DNA of 64,000 nt from Mesostigma viride (Eukaryota; Streptophyta; Mesostigmatophyceae; Mesostigmatales; Mesostigmataceae), in the NCBI GenBank assembly GCA_009746045.1, contig RPFO01000448.1:2321509-2385508 (forward strand), given 5' to 3'. The position numbers and the translations under genes were made by a program. The notes below the pieces were generated by a model. It was not told where the DNA came from and ran no database searches. It saw nothing but the letters and a program-made list of their open reading frames with translations. Each line of letters starts with the position of its first letter. Positions within the stretch are counted from its first letter, which is position 1. Of this stretch, positions 24,583 to 38,835 are shown one piece after another.

Positions 24583-26313
24583 ATGGCGGGCATCTCGGTT
24601 CTGCTCGTCCTTTTCACCTTCTTCATTCTAGGTCGGTTTTATGAGCCATGTCTTGTATGCGAAGGACTGGGGGGAGCTTTGTAATCCGCGTTAATTTCGT
24701 CCACATTGATGCTGTTTACATGACAGCTTTGATACCGTTACAACCCGTTAAATAGACGGGATAATAGCCTGCAAGCTTCCGTTCATCTCCACAAAGAACT
24801 GTGAGCTTGGTTTGCTGGCTTGCCTGTTTAGATTTTGACCCTTTCCCATACATCAACGTGCATGCGTGCGTATGCATAAACAGGTAACGCACAACCGCCC
24901 CTCTGCACGAACTGGCAGCTTCAAGACAGTGATGGATGTTCGTACCAGGGAACGTTCAGCCCGGCCGACAACAACGGGGCCTTTCTCTTGGTTCTCGTCT
25001 CTGAGTGCTTCAGTAAGTGGCGTGGTCACGCGCTTGCTGTTGTTGTATGGCACTGCCATATGTTTCGCGGCTGGGTATGCCTTCCTCGCTGAATTTTTGT
25101 CTAGGATTTCAGGCTCTCGGGTGCTTCCAGAGGAATGTACTCAAGCATTAAAGCGACATGAGTGACGATTAGTGAATGGCAGCTGCAAGGGAAAGATCTG
25201 TTGATAAGTTTGTGTTTTAGGGGAGCAACGCCGATTTGTAGATTGTGATGTCTCTTAGACCGGCAGTCTCTCATTATTTCAGATACGCTGACAACAAAAG
25301 GCTGAGCAGGCCTTTTCCACGAACCACTGAGTCATCTTTCCATTTACTTGGCTCTTTTATGCTATGAAGGTGGAACATATAATATGGATCAAAGTCTGTA
25401 TGTAATACTCTCTATTGACGGGAGGTCTCAGTAACCACTTGCACATTCATGTGGCTCGTAAGCCATGTTATTAGGGATCTATTTTTTGGTCAGCCTTGGA
25501 AGACCAGTTGGTAACACGTGCTCCTCTGCCTCTGTTACCTTCCAAGCTTGCAGCGTACGAGGTTTTTTAAATAGCCCCCTGTTATTGGAGGGGTTAATAT
25601 TTCCCATCATTCTCATGGAGGTCATGGTCATCGTCTTTGCCCCAATCGTCATCAGCCACCTTGCTCCTGCCATGCTCCACGAAGGCCCCATGGCATGGCA
25701 TGGCGTACCCGCTCACCCACCTGCCCACCTGCCCACCTGCCCACCCGCCCACCCGCCCACCCGCCCACCCGCCCACCCGCCCACCCGCCCACCCGCCCAC
25801 CCGCCCACCCGCCCACCCGCCCACCTGCCCACCCGCCCACCCGCCCACCCGCCCACCCGCCCACCCGCCCACCTTCCCACCTGCCCACCTGTCCCTACAG
25901 ATTTTCCAGGGTAGGACGCCAATCTAGCCAAGGTGCTAAGCACCTAGCCATCTCTTGGCCATGGTCTAGCCAAGGTGCTTGCCATAGTAGGATGCCTGAG
26001 TCTAGATGGCCTGTGAGCCACGCATCTTGCTTGGCTTTAAAGCAACCCAGGCACACGTTGGATCCAACACATATTCCACGATCCCGACAACTTGTCGAGC
26101 AAGCTGTGCCCCTTACCCTCACAAACCCAACATTTCCATTTGCTTTTACCGCCTTTCTATCCCCCCCCATCACCGCCATGACCTGCCCATACACACCTCT
26201 TACCCACTCCACAAACCCAACAGACTTGCTTGGCTTGATAACCTCATCCGTCCCCCCTGCCCCCACCAACCCTCATCGAGCAACCGCCAACCCACCAACC
26301 ATTAACCACCAAC

Positions 26314-26350
<37 letters not shown>

Positions 26351-27300
26351 TTTCACCGTTTCCCAATCCCCCGACTCCCCCTCCCCCCCATCGACTTGAT
26401 GCTTTCCACAAACCCCAGCCATCAACGTGTTGGGCACCGCGATGAACGAGGATGGCACGCAAGGCGTGGGCATGGCCATGTACGAGTCCGGCGGTGGCGG
26501 CGAGGTCACCAGCAGCGTGCTTACCTTCAACCTGGGCCCTGACCGCAACACGGTGTCGGTCGAGGAGAAGTGGACGTCCACGCCCAAGGACGGCTCGCCT
26601 CCCTACTCGGGCGTGACCACATTTGACGGCCAGTGCGCGGGGCCACCTCCGTCGGAGGACCGTGTCTCGGTGTTCATCCCAGAGTGCGGCGAGGTGAGTA
26701 TCCCTGTATCTAGTGTTCGCTGAAGACATGGTGGTGCTTGATGCATCCCAGCGGGCTTCCTGCGTGCTTTTCTTGCGAGCGTAGAAGTATGGAACTGGGG
26801 GTTGCCTCCACAACCCTGACTGCACAAACGTGCTCAGATGGTTGGACACCAAGGGTTCTTGGAGATTGCTATAGGTTTTACGTGCAGTGTTGATCTATGG
26901 CCGCAGATGTTCCGATTGTTATTCATGGTGCATGAAGCGTTCCGATGTTGATGATGCGCGTGTGGACATTGCCTGTGAAGCCTAATTTGCAAACCTTTCC
27001 TTCAAAGCCTCCCCCAATATCCCAAACTTTTGCTCCCCTGTCCCCTTCCCAACAGTTCAACGCAACACAACACATGCATGTGCCCCGCCTTTTGGTTCCC
27101 ACGCGAGCTCTCTCACACACATGGGCCCCTCTTGGTTTGCCATTCCCATGCCGCTATCGTTGCTGCACGCACGTTGCTACAAGCAGACGCTGCGCATTCC
27201 CAAGTCGCAGCAGGCCATCTACGCCAACAAGAACAGGGCCCCCATGGCGACCGCTGAGGCGTCTACCTGCCTCCGCAACGAGGCCAACTTTGCCTCATGA
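24583..27300 (+). CDS. Predicted 188-aa secreted protein, four exons
   Basis: Exons 24583-24631, 24884-25012, 26419-26693 and 27187-27300 splice with GT-AG borders and fully consistent phases (1, 1, 0), total 567 bp including TGA. The N-terminus MAGISVLLVLFTFFILGNAQ is a classic signal peptide, probably cut after Ala or Gln near residues 19-20. The mature part has six cysteines (PPLC, DGC, SEC, GQC, PEC, STC), a Gly-rich MYESGGGGEV, a beta-rich VTSSVLTFNLGPDRNTVSVE and a C-terminal TLRIPKSQQAIYANKNRAP. No family recognised; it looks like a small disulfide-stabilised beta-sandwich. Intron 2 carries the CCCACCCG array and a 34-C run. The last exon has a degraded copy at 38.03 kb. An extra small exon in intron 2 cannot be excluded. 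Confidence 0.65.
25715..25890. repeat. CCCACCCG octamer array
   Basis: About 22 copies of CCCACC(C/T)G. The minus strand is a regular series of GGG runs spaced by one base, a strong G-quadruplex candidate. Lies in intron 2 of the 188-aa protein gene. Confidence 0.97.
26317..26350. repeat. 34-base poly-C run
   Basis: Uninterrupted C run about 70 bp before the acceptor of exon 3 (AG 26417-26418), within a C-rich intron end. Length is likely to vary between reads. Confidence 0.95.
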
Positions 27301-28731
27301 GCCGCTGCGAGGAGAGCAATTGGGCATAAGCTCAATGCAAGGATTATGCCAAGGGCAAGGCATTTGGGGGTTCAGATGGATGGGAAGGTTTGAAGAAACC
27401 GGAAACTGGAGGATTGGCAGGCAGCAAAAGCCCCATATAAACGTGATCTGTTATGCAAGCATTATGCACCGGTTCTGGTTTTTAAGGAAGAGGAGGATGA
27501 TTGGGTGTAGGGTTACATATGTTTTAGGTGGCATGAATGGCTGTATGTTAATACAATCGAATTTGACTGAAGGTACTTGAATGCTTTGCATTGCATATTA
27601 AATTTCCGTGCGTAGAGCTCCCATGTAAACTACAATAGGGTGCATGCATGAGGAATGTTCATGAATGTTCTTTGTTCAGTTAACTGTTGACCGGACGAAT
27701 GCAGTGCAGTTTTCACTTTGCAAGTGCAACGTTTGTGCTCGATATCAAGGAGACACGGCGATATATTTTCATTGAGAATGATAAGTTACGGAGGTGAGAG
27801 GGGCATGCAACATAAGGAAAACCCGGAAAAGAAGAAGAACCCTGAAGAAATTAATAGGAATCTGACACGGACATCCAAGGATCACGCCAGCTGCACAAGG
27901 TACAACTAACTACATCACAAAACGTACTACGGCACGCAGCAACATCGCTGCCGGCCCACCATGCAGGCCTGGGAGGGATCTAGACCGCATGGGTCAGGAC
28001 AATATATTGCACCCACAGAACTTGCCGGATCGTCTATCGTGTCCGATTTCTGCTGCCGGCATGCCTCAGGCATGAAGGAGAAAGGGGGTCTCTGCCCTTC
28101 ATCTTCCTGTTGTGCACACACAGGGATTAAAATCACTCTGGTGCTCCGTGACTCCCCAACGGGAGCATGACTTTCATTAATGAATTAATTAATACCACTG
28201 GCCAGCCATTTGTACCTACTTTAAGATCTTTTGCCCAAAACCAGCCCTGCGATCTTAAACCTGAAATTCCAAAAAGCCAGGGTCTCAAGATCTTAACCTG
28301 GGAATCTAAACGTGTTGTGTGTGGGGTATACTTACTTACTTAACGCGCTATATCAAGGAGACAACGCGCTATATAGTTGTCTCAAAATATAGTAATCTAG
28401 CTCGACAACTATATAGTCTCTTGGTTGTCTCCTTGATAGTTGGACATCTAACATACCACTCCCTTAGCCGGAGAGCATAAAGCAAGCGATACTTTTATAG
28501 GCAACTGAACATCTGTGTTAGGCATCTGCATGAGTTAGGCAACTGTACATCTTCATCAATGAGGCAACTATCATCACCCGCGCGCTTATCGCCATCATCA
28601 CGTAACTATACATCATCCACAAACTCGATCCTTTCCTCGTATCCCTCCTCATTGCAAACACCCCAAATGTTGCAAACACCCATCTACATGTACACAGCTT
28701 GATCGATACTGATCTTGCTCATTGAAGAGAG
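27301..28731. other. Intergenic between convergent genes, retroelement debris
   Basis: Holds the minus-strand copy of the 15.87-kb dispersed repeat (about 27825-27990), a retroelement 3' end of the 38.9-kb type in plus orientation (about 28005-28195, ending ATTAATTAATTAATA) and a hairpin repeat (28351-28438). Segment 27385-27440 is similar to 38195-38250, downstream of the duplicated exon. No gene seen. Confidence 0.6.
28351..28438. repeat. Imperfect inverted repeat (hairpin, MITE-like)
   Basis: TATCAAGGAGACAA (28351-28364) pairs with TTGTCTCCTTGATA (28425-28438), and CTATATAGTTGTC (28369-28381) with GACAACTATATAG (28404-28416). The ATCAAGGAGAC motif recurs at about 27746 and 58070-58095. 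Confidence 0.8.
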
Positions 28732-31002
28732 TCAAACACAATCAAGGCCAATGCCCGTGCTGTACTTAATTTGCGCAAGCTGGGGGCACATGTCCCTCAT
28801 GACTGCAATATCAGCCCATTTCACGGCCTCGCAGCCTAGAATTTCCAAAAACCTCAACCCCTTGCACTTTGATGCAACCGCTACAATGCCCGGCCCAGTG
28901 ACTCCCCTGCAGCTACGGATCACCAGTTCATCCAGTGGAGGGCTGAGCTCGCCCATGGCCACCATGCCTGCGTCCGTAACACCTTCACACTCGCTCACCC
29001 TCAGCGTCACCAGCGAGCAGTGCTTAGCCAGCGCCACAATTCCGGGATCGCCCATGCCACACCCATACACTTCCACAAAACTCAACCGCGGGCAATGCTC
29101 TGCCAACGCGACCACACTGACGTCCGTCACCGCGTCGCAGCTTGGTGCATATAGAGTCTCCAAAGCTCCCAAGTTCGGGGCCATCGCCGCTAGCCCTTGC
29201 GGGGTGAAACAACCGCGGCAGCCCCCCAGGGAAAGCTCCCGCAGCCTCTTGCAGCTCTCTCCCGTCATTGCAATGCCAGCGTCCGATAAACCCTGGCAGA
29301 GCTGCAGGTTCAACTTCTCCAGCTTCAAGCAGTTGCGCAGCACGCAGGCTAGCGCATCGTCCCGGACCCTAACTTCGTCCTCGCTTGGCCATTCTTGATC
29401 TAGAACGGAACCGTCCGCCCCAGACCGGCGGCGAGCATTATTGCTAACGGATGGAGCGCATGGCGAGATGTACAAGCTGCGCAAGTCGGGGCAGTGCTGG
29501 CCTGCCGCGATAACAGTGCTGTGGCCTGCAAAAGGTACTGCCAGGTCCAGCACGCGCAGGCCGGGGCTGTTCTTGACAAGCTCTACCGTGCTGACATCTG
29601 TCACGCCCTGACACCCCCAAAGGCGCACAGACTGCAAGCGCGAGCAGTGGGATGACACGGCCAGGATGCCGACATCTGAGACCTTGTGGCTGGACAACAA
29701 GGACAGCTCTTCCAAGAGAGGGCAGCTCGCTGCAAACGCCGAAAGGGTGGCGTCCGTGGCCGACAAGCAATCACCGAGTGTGAGCGACCTCAGCTGAGAG
29801 CAATGGGACGCGAGCGCAACGGCTGCAGCCTCCGTGAAGTGCTGCCGGCTCCTGATCCGCAGGGACAGCAGCTGACGACAGCTATCTGTGTCGAGACGCA
29901 CCGCGGCATCTGTGGCCAGCAGCTCAATACAAAGCTGGCGGAGCTGGCTACAGTGGAATACCATTGCGGCGGTGGCAATGTCCGGGTCGACCGCAAATGT
30001 GCCATCGAAGTCCACGGCCTCCAGCCGTGGGCAGTTCTCTGCAACGGCGACGATACCATCGTTGGAAATGAACTTGCAACCAGTGACACCCAGCACCCGC
30101 AACGCAGAACATTGCTGCGCGATCGCGGTTATTCCGGTATTCCCCACTAGCGTACCCTGGGCATAAAGCTGTTCCAGGCGGGGGCAATGCGACGCGACTG
30201 CCCTCAAGCTAGCATCCGTCACAAAAGCATGCCCCATATCCAGGTACTCCAGTCCGCAGCAGCCGGCAGCAATCGCCGACAAACCCACATCAGAAATAAG
30301 TGTGCACGCAACGCCGAGGTGCTGTAGGCGGGGGCAGTGAGACGCGACAACCAAAATGCTGTCATCTGTCACCCGCATGGCACCCCCCACATCCAGGTGC
30401 TCCAATTGCCGGCAGGCGGTCGCGATTGCCGACACACCAGCATCCGTGACTGATCTGCAGTCGTAAATGTCAAGGTGCCGCAGCTCCCCACAGTTTTCTG
30501 CCACCGCACGCAACGCGGCATTGCCCACCCCATTGCACCCACGCAGGTGCAGGCTCTGGAGATTCCGGCATCGGGCGGCCATGTGTGCTAGGATGGCGTC
30601 TGCAAACGGAACACTCCGCCAGCAACTCAAGGGGCACCTCCCAAATTTGTTGCCCGCCTCCAAGACTTCCAGGTTGTTGCACTTGCCCGCCAGCCAGCGC
30701 AGTGCACAACCATCCGAGCGCCCCTTCCTGTCTAGGTCGGACATGTCACTGGCTGAGATTTCTCGCAAGCACTGCAGGGAGGCGTCGACCGATGACTTGA
30801 AGGCGCGGCATAATCCTCGCAGCCGCACGCGTTCCGGCAGGGGCAATTCTCCCATGATCAACCCTCCCAGGCCGGGAGTGGCTGCCACGTCCTGCAGGGT
30901 GGCCGGGGCAGCCACCGGCTGCCTTGATGCAGCTGCATACCCGGGCAAGGGTGCACGTGAAGTAACATGTGCAACGAACACGACCACATGGCAGACCAGC
31001 AA
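28732..31002 (-). CDS. F-box-like leucine-rich repeat protein (AMN1/FBXL type)
   Basis: A 2.27-kb open frame without introns. The N-terminal part (about residues 40-90) has TLQDVAATPGLGGLIMGEL and LPERVRLRGLCRAFKSSVDA, resembling an F-box-like helical segment. About 20 cysteine-containing LRRs follow (residues about 110-750), of the form C..L..L.L..C..VTD.G..AIA..C, as in FBXL/AMN1/EBF proteins, which present substrates to SCF ubiquitin ligases. The LRR identification is firm; the F-box is less certain. The frame opens at 31002 with TTG and has no ATG before the M in GLIMGEL, so initiation probably uses an upstream exon; an acceptor-like TATGCAG lies near 30935. A broken paralogue is at 35.7-37.7 kb on the other strand. 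Confidence 0.85.
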   Translation of the reverse strand: MLVCHVVVFVAHVTSRAPLPGYAAASRQPVAAPATLQDVAATPGLGGLIMGELPLPERVRLRGLCRAFKSSVDASLQCLREISASDMSDLDRKGRSDGCALRWLAGKCNNLEVLEAGNKFGRCPLSCWRSVPFADAILAHMAARCRNLQSLHLRGCNGVGNAALRAVAENCGELRHLDIYDCRSVTDAGVSAIATACRQLEHLDVGGAMRVTDDSILVVASHCPRLQHLGVACTLISDVGLSAIAAGCCGLEYLDMGHAFVTDASLRAVASHCPRLEQLYAQGTLVGNTGITAIAQQCSALRVLGVTGCKFISNDGIVAVAENCPRLEAVDFDGTFAVDPDIATAAMVFHCSQLRQLCIELLATDAAVRLDTDSCRQLLSLRIRSRQHFTEAAAVALASHCSQLRSLTLGDCLSATDATLSAFAASCPLLEELSLLSSHKVSDVGILAVSSHCSRLQSVRLWGCQGVTDVSTVELVKNSPGLRVLDLAVPFAGHSTVIAAGQHCPDLRSLYISPCAPSVSNNARRRSGADGSVLDQEWPSEDEVRVRDDALACVLRNCLKLEKLNLQLCQGLSDAGIAMTGESCKRLRELSLGGCRGCFTPQGLAAMAPNLGALETLYAPSCDAVTDVSVVALAEHCPRLSFVEVYGCGMGDPGIVALAKHCSLVTLRVSECEGVTDAGMVAMGELSPPLDELVIRSCRGVTGPGIVAVASKCKGLRFLEILGCEAVKWADIAVMRDMCPQLAQIKYSTGIGLDCV

Positions 31003-32215
31003 TATGAGTGCTCATAGCATCGGGCCGTTGCATAAGGCATCGTATTAGCACTTGCAAGCTCACGACTGACAGATCGATACATTGGGATGCACACCAACCA
31101 AATGAGTCACAATTGTGATGTTGGTCAGCATAAACTCAAACTGCTGTTGTGATCGCTAGAACGTGCAGGTCGATGGATGGGCACAGAAGGAGAGTGCTAG
31201 AAGAGTCTTTGTCCGTTCGCAGTACATTATTGATTGACAACCATGGCCATGACCACCTTGTGACGTGTATCGGCCTGGCGGGCCGCTCTGGGCCATGCTG
31301 ATTAGTTACAAAAGCCTAAACATTTGAGCAAGAGATGCCAGTCACTCTCTTGGAATGACATGGGGGTTTACATATCTAGATTAACTCTCAAGCAGTATGA
31401 TTTTTCTTGCAAATACAGGTAATCTGGGAAAAGAGGGGGAGCTTCTACAACGCTGCGTTCCCTGCCAAGGCTTCACGAAGACTTGGGCCTACCTGGTACT
31501 CTACCTGCCATTACTTAATAAATAAATTAATTAATTAATAAGCACGTGACTGCGTCACGTAGGTGCCGATACAGAGTAAAAGAATCTTCAAGGCCTACCT
31601 GCCATGGGTGTCACAAACTCGCGGTCTTTTACGACGAAAACGCTGTCGTTACCCTCAGCTCTTTAAAAGGAACTTACTTACTGCAGCTTGGATACTTTCC
31701 AAACCTTCCTCTGATTCTTATAAGAAAACAAGGGAAAGGAGGTCCTTAATGTAGGTAGATAGTTCTTGACCCAAAAAAACTTGCTTCGGCGAGCAACAAA
31801 TCACCCCTGGAGCTGCAAGCTTGGAGGCTTTGCCTTTTCTTCTCCGTCTATGTTCTGGCTTGCATTCTTGGCGAGGTTCCACAGGCACAGGTTGACAGCA
31901 GCTCCCGACCACAGACGACATGACTGGCGGTGAGCGATGCTGGACGTTGCTGGACAGTACTGTGGGAAGCGGGAAGTGACGATGCTTCTGATGAAATTCG
32001 AGTGATCAACAAAGAGTTGTTACAGTAACATGATTGTTGTGACAGCACTCGCACAGATCCATGGATCGATCTCAGTGTGCTTTAGCCCGCAAGGCTTGGT
32101 CTTTCCCACGCCTGCGACCTGCCTGCCTGCTAGCCATTAGGAAAAGTTTGGATCTCCGATCTGCAGTTCTGCACCACTACTGTACCAAGGATCTGCGGAT
32201 TTCCGGGTAAATGGG
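31003..32215. other. Intergenic
   Basis: No gene seen. An ATTAATTA tract (31511-31540) followed by 31544-31600 repeats the segment at about 17193-17245. The first exon of the LRR gene may lie in the first few hundred bases. Confidence 0.5.
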
Positions 32216-32378
<163 letters not shown>

Positions 32379-32435
32379 GTACCAAGGACTGTACCAAGGA
32401 CTGTACCAAGGATCTGCGGATTTCCGGGTAAATGG

Positions 32436-35722
<3,287 letters not shown>

Positions 35723-37746
35723 ATGAGGCATCCACCAAGCGAGCCACGGCACATGGCCAGTGAGAGCAGAGGCGCGCCCTTGCCCGCTGACAACGCAGCC
35801 CCTACCCTGCAAGACCTGGCAGCCACGCCCGGCCTGGGAGAGTTGATCATGGGAGAATCGCCCCTGCCGGAACGCGTGCGGCTGCGAGGATTAAGCCGTG
35901 CCTTAAAGTCCGCGGTCGACGCCTCCCTGCAAACTGTGGATTCTATCGGTCCGGATGACCTCCTCGCTCTGGATGATGGGGGCCGTTTCCATGGAGATCC
36001 GTTGCTGTGGCTGCATGGCGCCCCTGTGCCCCAAGCTGCAGGTCTTGAAAGCATTCAAGAATCCCTGAAGTTGGCCCTTGCAGCACTGGTGGAAGCTCCC
36101 CATCGCCAATGCTGTCATGATCTGCGTGGCCACACGATGCCGGCAGCCGCGACAGCTAGACTTGCATGGGTGCCACGGGGTGGGGGACCGTGCGTTGGGT
36201 GCCGTGGCGGCCAACTGCAGCGATCTGCGATACCTGGAGGTTGGCTACTGCGCATCTGTGACGGATGCTGGCGTGTCGGCGGTCGCGGTTGGTTGCCAGC
36301 AGTTGGAGCACCTGGATGTTTTGTGTGTCCGCCTTAGGTGAGATGTCAAGAAGGTGACAGATGCCAGCATGATGGTCATCGCCGCTCATTGTCCCCGCCT
36401 GCGACACCTTGAGGTCGAAGGCACACGCGTAGGGAGCAAGGCGATCATCGCGATTGCCAGGGGGTGCCCGGACTTGCGGTTTCTGAGCGTTATTGATTGC
36501 GATAGAGTGAGCATTGAAGGCATATTTGTGTCGATTGCTGAGAATTGTCATCTGCTGGAGAGCGCTTGGACTATCTTTGGGGTGTAGTTGGGGATGCGGG
36601 GATGCGGGGATCGGGGCGCTGCTGTTCAACTGCTTGCAGCTCGTTCATCTATCTTTGACGCATGTGAGCGACGATGCGATACACATGGCACCCGACAGCG
36701 GTTGAAAAGTGCGCTGGATGTCGATAGAGACTGACCTCACCCGCCGACATCACAGCTCTTGCGACACGGTGCCGTGAGTTGACATACTGATACCTGCATA
36801 TTCGGAGCCCCGCAGGGATCGGCCCCACAGATGGCAGCATGGTAGCATTTGCGACACATTGCCCCCTGCTTGAGGAGCTTCACATCTCTAGCTGCCAGCG
36901 GGTGACGGATGCCGGCATGCTGGCGGTGGCGAACAAGCGCCCGCGACTGCGCATACTGAAGGTGAGCTACTGCGAAGGCGTGACGGATTTAAGTCTGGTG
37001 GAGCTCGCCCAATGCTGTCCCAATCTGGCCGCACTCGACCTGCACAAGTCTTATGCCGGCAACAATACCGTGCTCGCCGTCGCAGAGCACTGCCCCGGTC
37101 TGCTCTCCCTGGTTATTTCGGGGCGCCCCAAGTCCCTTGAAGAGCACGGCCAAGGCAGGGGCAATCCGGACTCGGAGACGGGATGGGAAGGCATCCGTGA
37201 AAGGACGACGGGGCTGGCTGCGGTGCTGCGGAATTTCCTGCAACTGGAGGTGTTAGAAGTGAGTGGGTGCCAGGGTCTGTCGGATGCTGGCCTAAGGATG
37301 GAGGGGGGCAGCTGCCAGCGTTTGCGGAAGCTGAAGTTGCAGGATTGCCACGGTTGCTTCACAGACCAAGGGTTGGCTGCGATGCCCCCAATTTGGGTGC
37401 CTTGGAGGTACTAGAGGCCTACGGATGCGATGCAGTGACAGATGCTAGTGTGGCCGCGCTGTCAGTGCACTGTCCACGGTTAAGGGATGTGGATGTGCGT
37501 GGATGCAAAGTGGGCGATAAAGGACTCGCGTCCCTGGCGCAGCACTGCCCACTTGAAAAGTTATCTTTGATCGATAGCGAGGGTGTGACGGATGTTGCCA
37601 GGTTGGCCATCGTTGCGCACTGCCGCCAAGTGGTATATCTAGACATGTGCCGTTGCCAGCATGTCACAATTGGCGGGCATCACAGCGGTGGCAACGAGGT
37701 GCAAGCGGCTGAGGGCTTTGCGAATTATATATTCCTCGGTGGCTAG
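35723..37746 (+). pseudogene. Broken paralogue of the F-box-like LRR gene
   Basis: Shares the N-terminal block with the 28.7-31.0-kb gene (TLQDLAATPGLGELIMGES, LPERVRLRGLSRALKSAVDA) and the same cysteine LRRs (LDLHGCHGVGDRALGAVAAN, CASVTDAGVSAVAVGC, CQGLSDAGL, GCDAVTDASVAALSVHC). Breaks: a frameshift near 36020, an in-frame TGA near 36066, TGA after LCVRLR (near 36339), TAG near 36585, a degenerate stretch 36590-36838, and a one-base loss in the C run near 37385 relative to the paralogue. Several repeats present in the intact gene are missing. Opposite orientation to the intact copy. Too many lesions for sequencing error alone. Confidence 0.85.
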
Positions 37747-37989
37747 GAGCAAATTCCAGGAAATATTGAGCACGTGTCCGCACCTGGAGCTCGTGTAGGG
37801 TCAGACGTGTAGGGTCAGTCATGTAGGGTGTGGCTTCATGTCTGACGATAAAGACCTGCGACTTGAGGATGATGTTGGAGGTTAATTAGATTGGAATACC
37901 ATTGCTGGATGTGCATGCCTCATCCCATTCACGTAAGACAGTCGGACAGCATGCCCGAGCTCCTGTGCACTAGATGGCAAATTATTACT

Positions 37990-38022
37990 ACTTGTTGTAG
38001 TTGTAGTTGTAGTTGTAGTTGT
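37990..38022. repeat. GTTGTA microsatellite
   Basis: About five copies of TTGTAG abutting the duplicated exon fragment. Confidence 0.85.
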
Positions 38023-38027
38023 AGTAG

Positions 38028-38093
38028 TACACGGCCCCAATTGCCACCGCGGAGGCGTCCACCTGCCTCCACAACGAGGCCAATTTTGCCTAA
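38028..38093 (+). pseudogene. Copy of the last exon of the 188-aa secreted-protein gene
   Basis: Reads P-IATAEASTCLHNEANFA and TAA, matching RAPMATAEASTCLRNEANFAS at 27245-27300. The upstream part is lost, replaced by a GTTGTA microsatellite. Sequence about 100 bp downstream (38195-38250) also matches 27385-27440, so a genomic block, not just an exon, was copied. Confidence 0.75.
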
Positions 38094-38835
38094 GAAAGCA
38101 GCCTGCAGCCTGCCACTGAGGAGTGTACATAAGTGATGGGCAGCAGCTGATGCAAGGGTAGTGACAAAGACCAGGCTGCTGGAGCTTCAGCGAGTGGAGA
38201 AGCTGTGAAGCTGGAAATTGGAGGATTAGCAAGGCAGCAAGGCCCCAGGATACCCTGGTCTACACGGTTAAGATGCACCTGCTGTACAAGAGCTGTATGA
38301 CCTGGCCTAGTGGGCTTATGGCTACGTATGAGATGAATTCTACTATGCTAGTTTGGAGACAAAGATGCTCGGTGGTTCAACTGCCTTGCATAGAGCTCTT
38401 ATGCGAAGTCATAGAGCGCGCACGTATGACATCAGTTTTTTATGCTGTCAGTTCTCCTGATCAATACGATCCTCATCTGGCTGAGCCTGGTCTGCACTCT
38501 GCAGGCGCCTTATTTGTGCTCAAGATCTTTGTGAAAGTCATTTATGGACTGGTCATCTTTTGAATATGCTCCCTGGCGGGGACATGCTCAATGAAACAAG
38601 CAGCATTCAGAACAGATGATGACTGCAGTGTTTAATAGTATCTGCGCTGGTTCATCTCATCACTTGATATCTATGGGATTCATCTAGCTCAGGCATATCA
38701 TATATCGTGTATCTATACCATGCAGCATGGCCGGTACATGCATGTCTCCCTATATACACCTATTGATGCATATACAGCAACCAGCGTGCATCACACGTGC
38801 CGCCGTTGGGGGGTCACAAAGCACCACAGTGCTTT
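38094..38835. other. Intergenic
   Basis: Partly a copy of the region downstream of the 188-aa gene (38195-38250). No gene seen. Confidence 0.4.
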
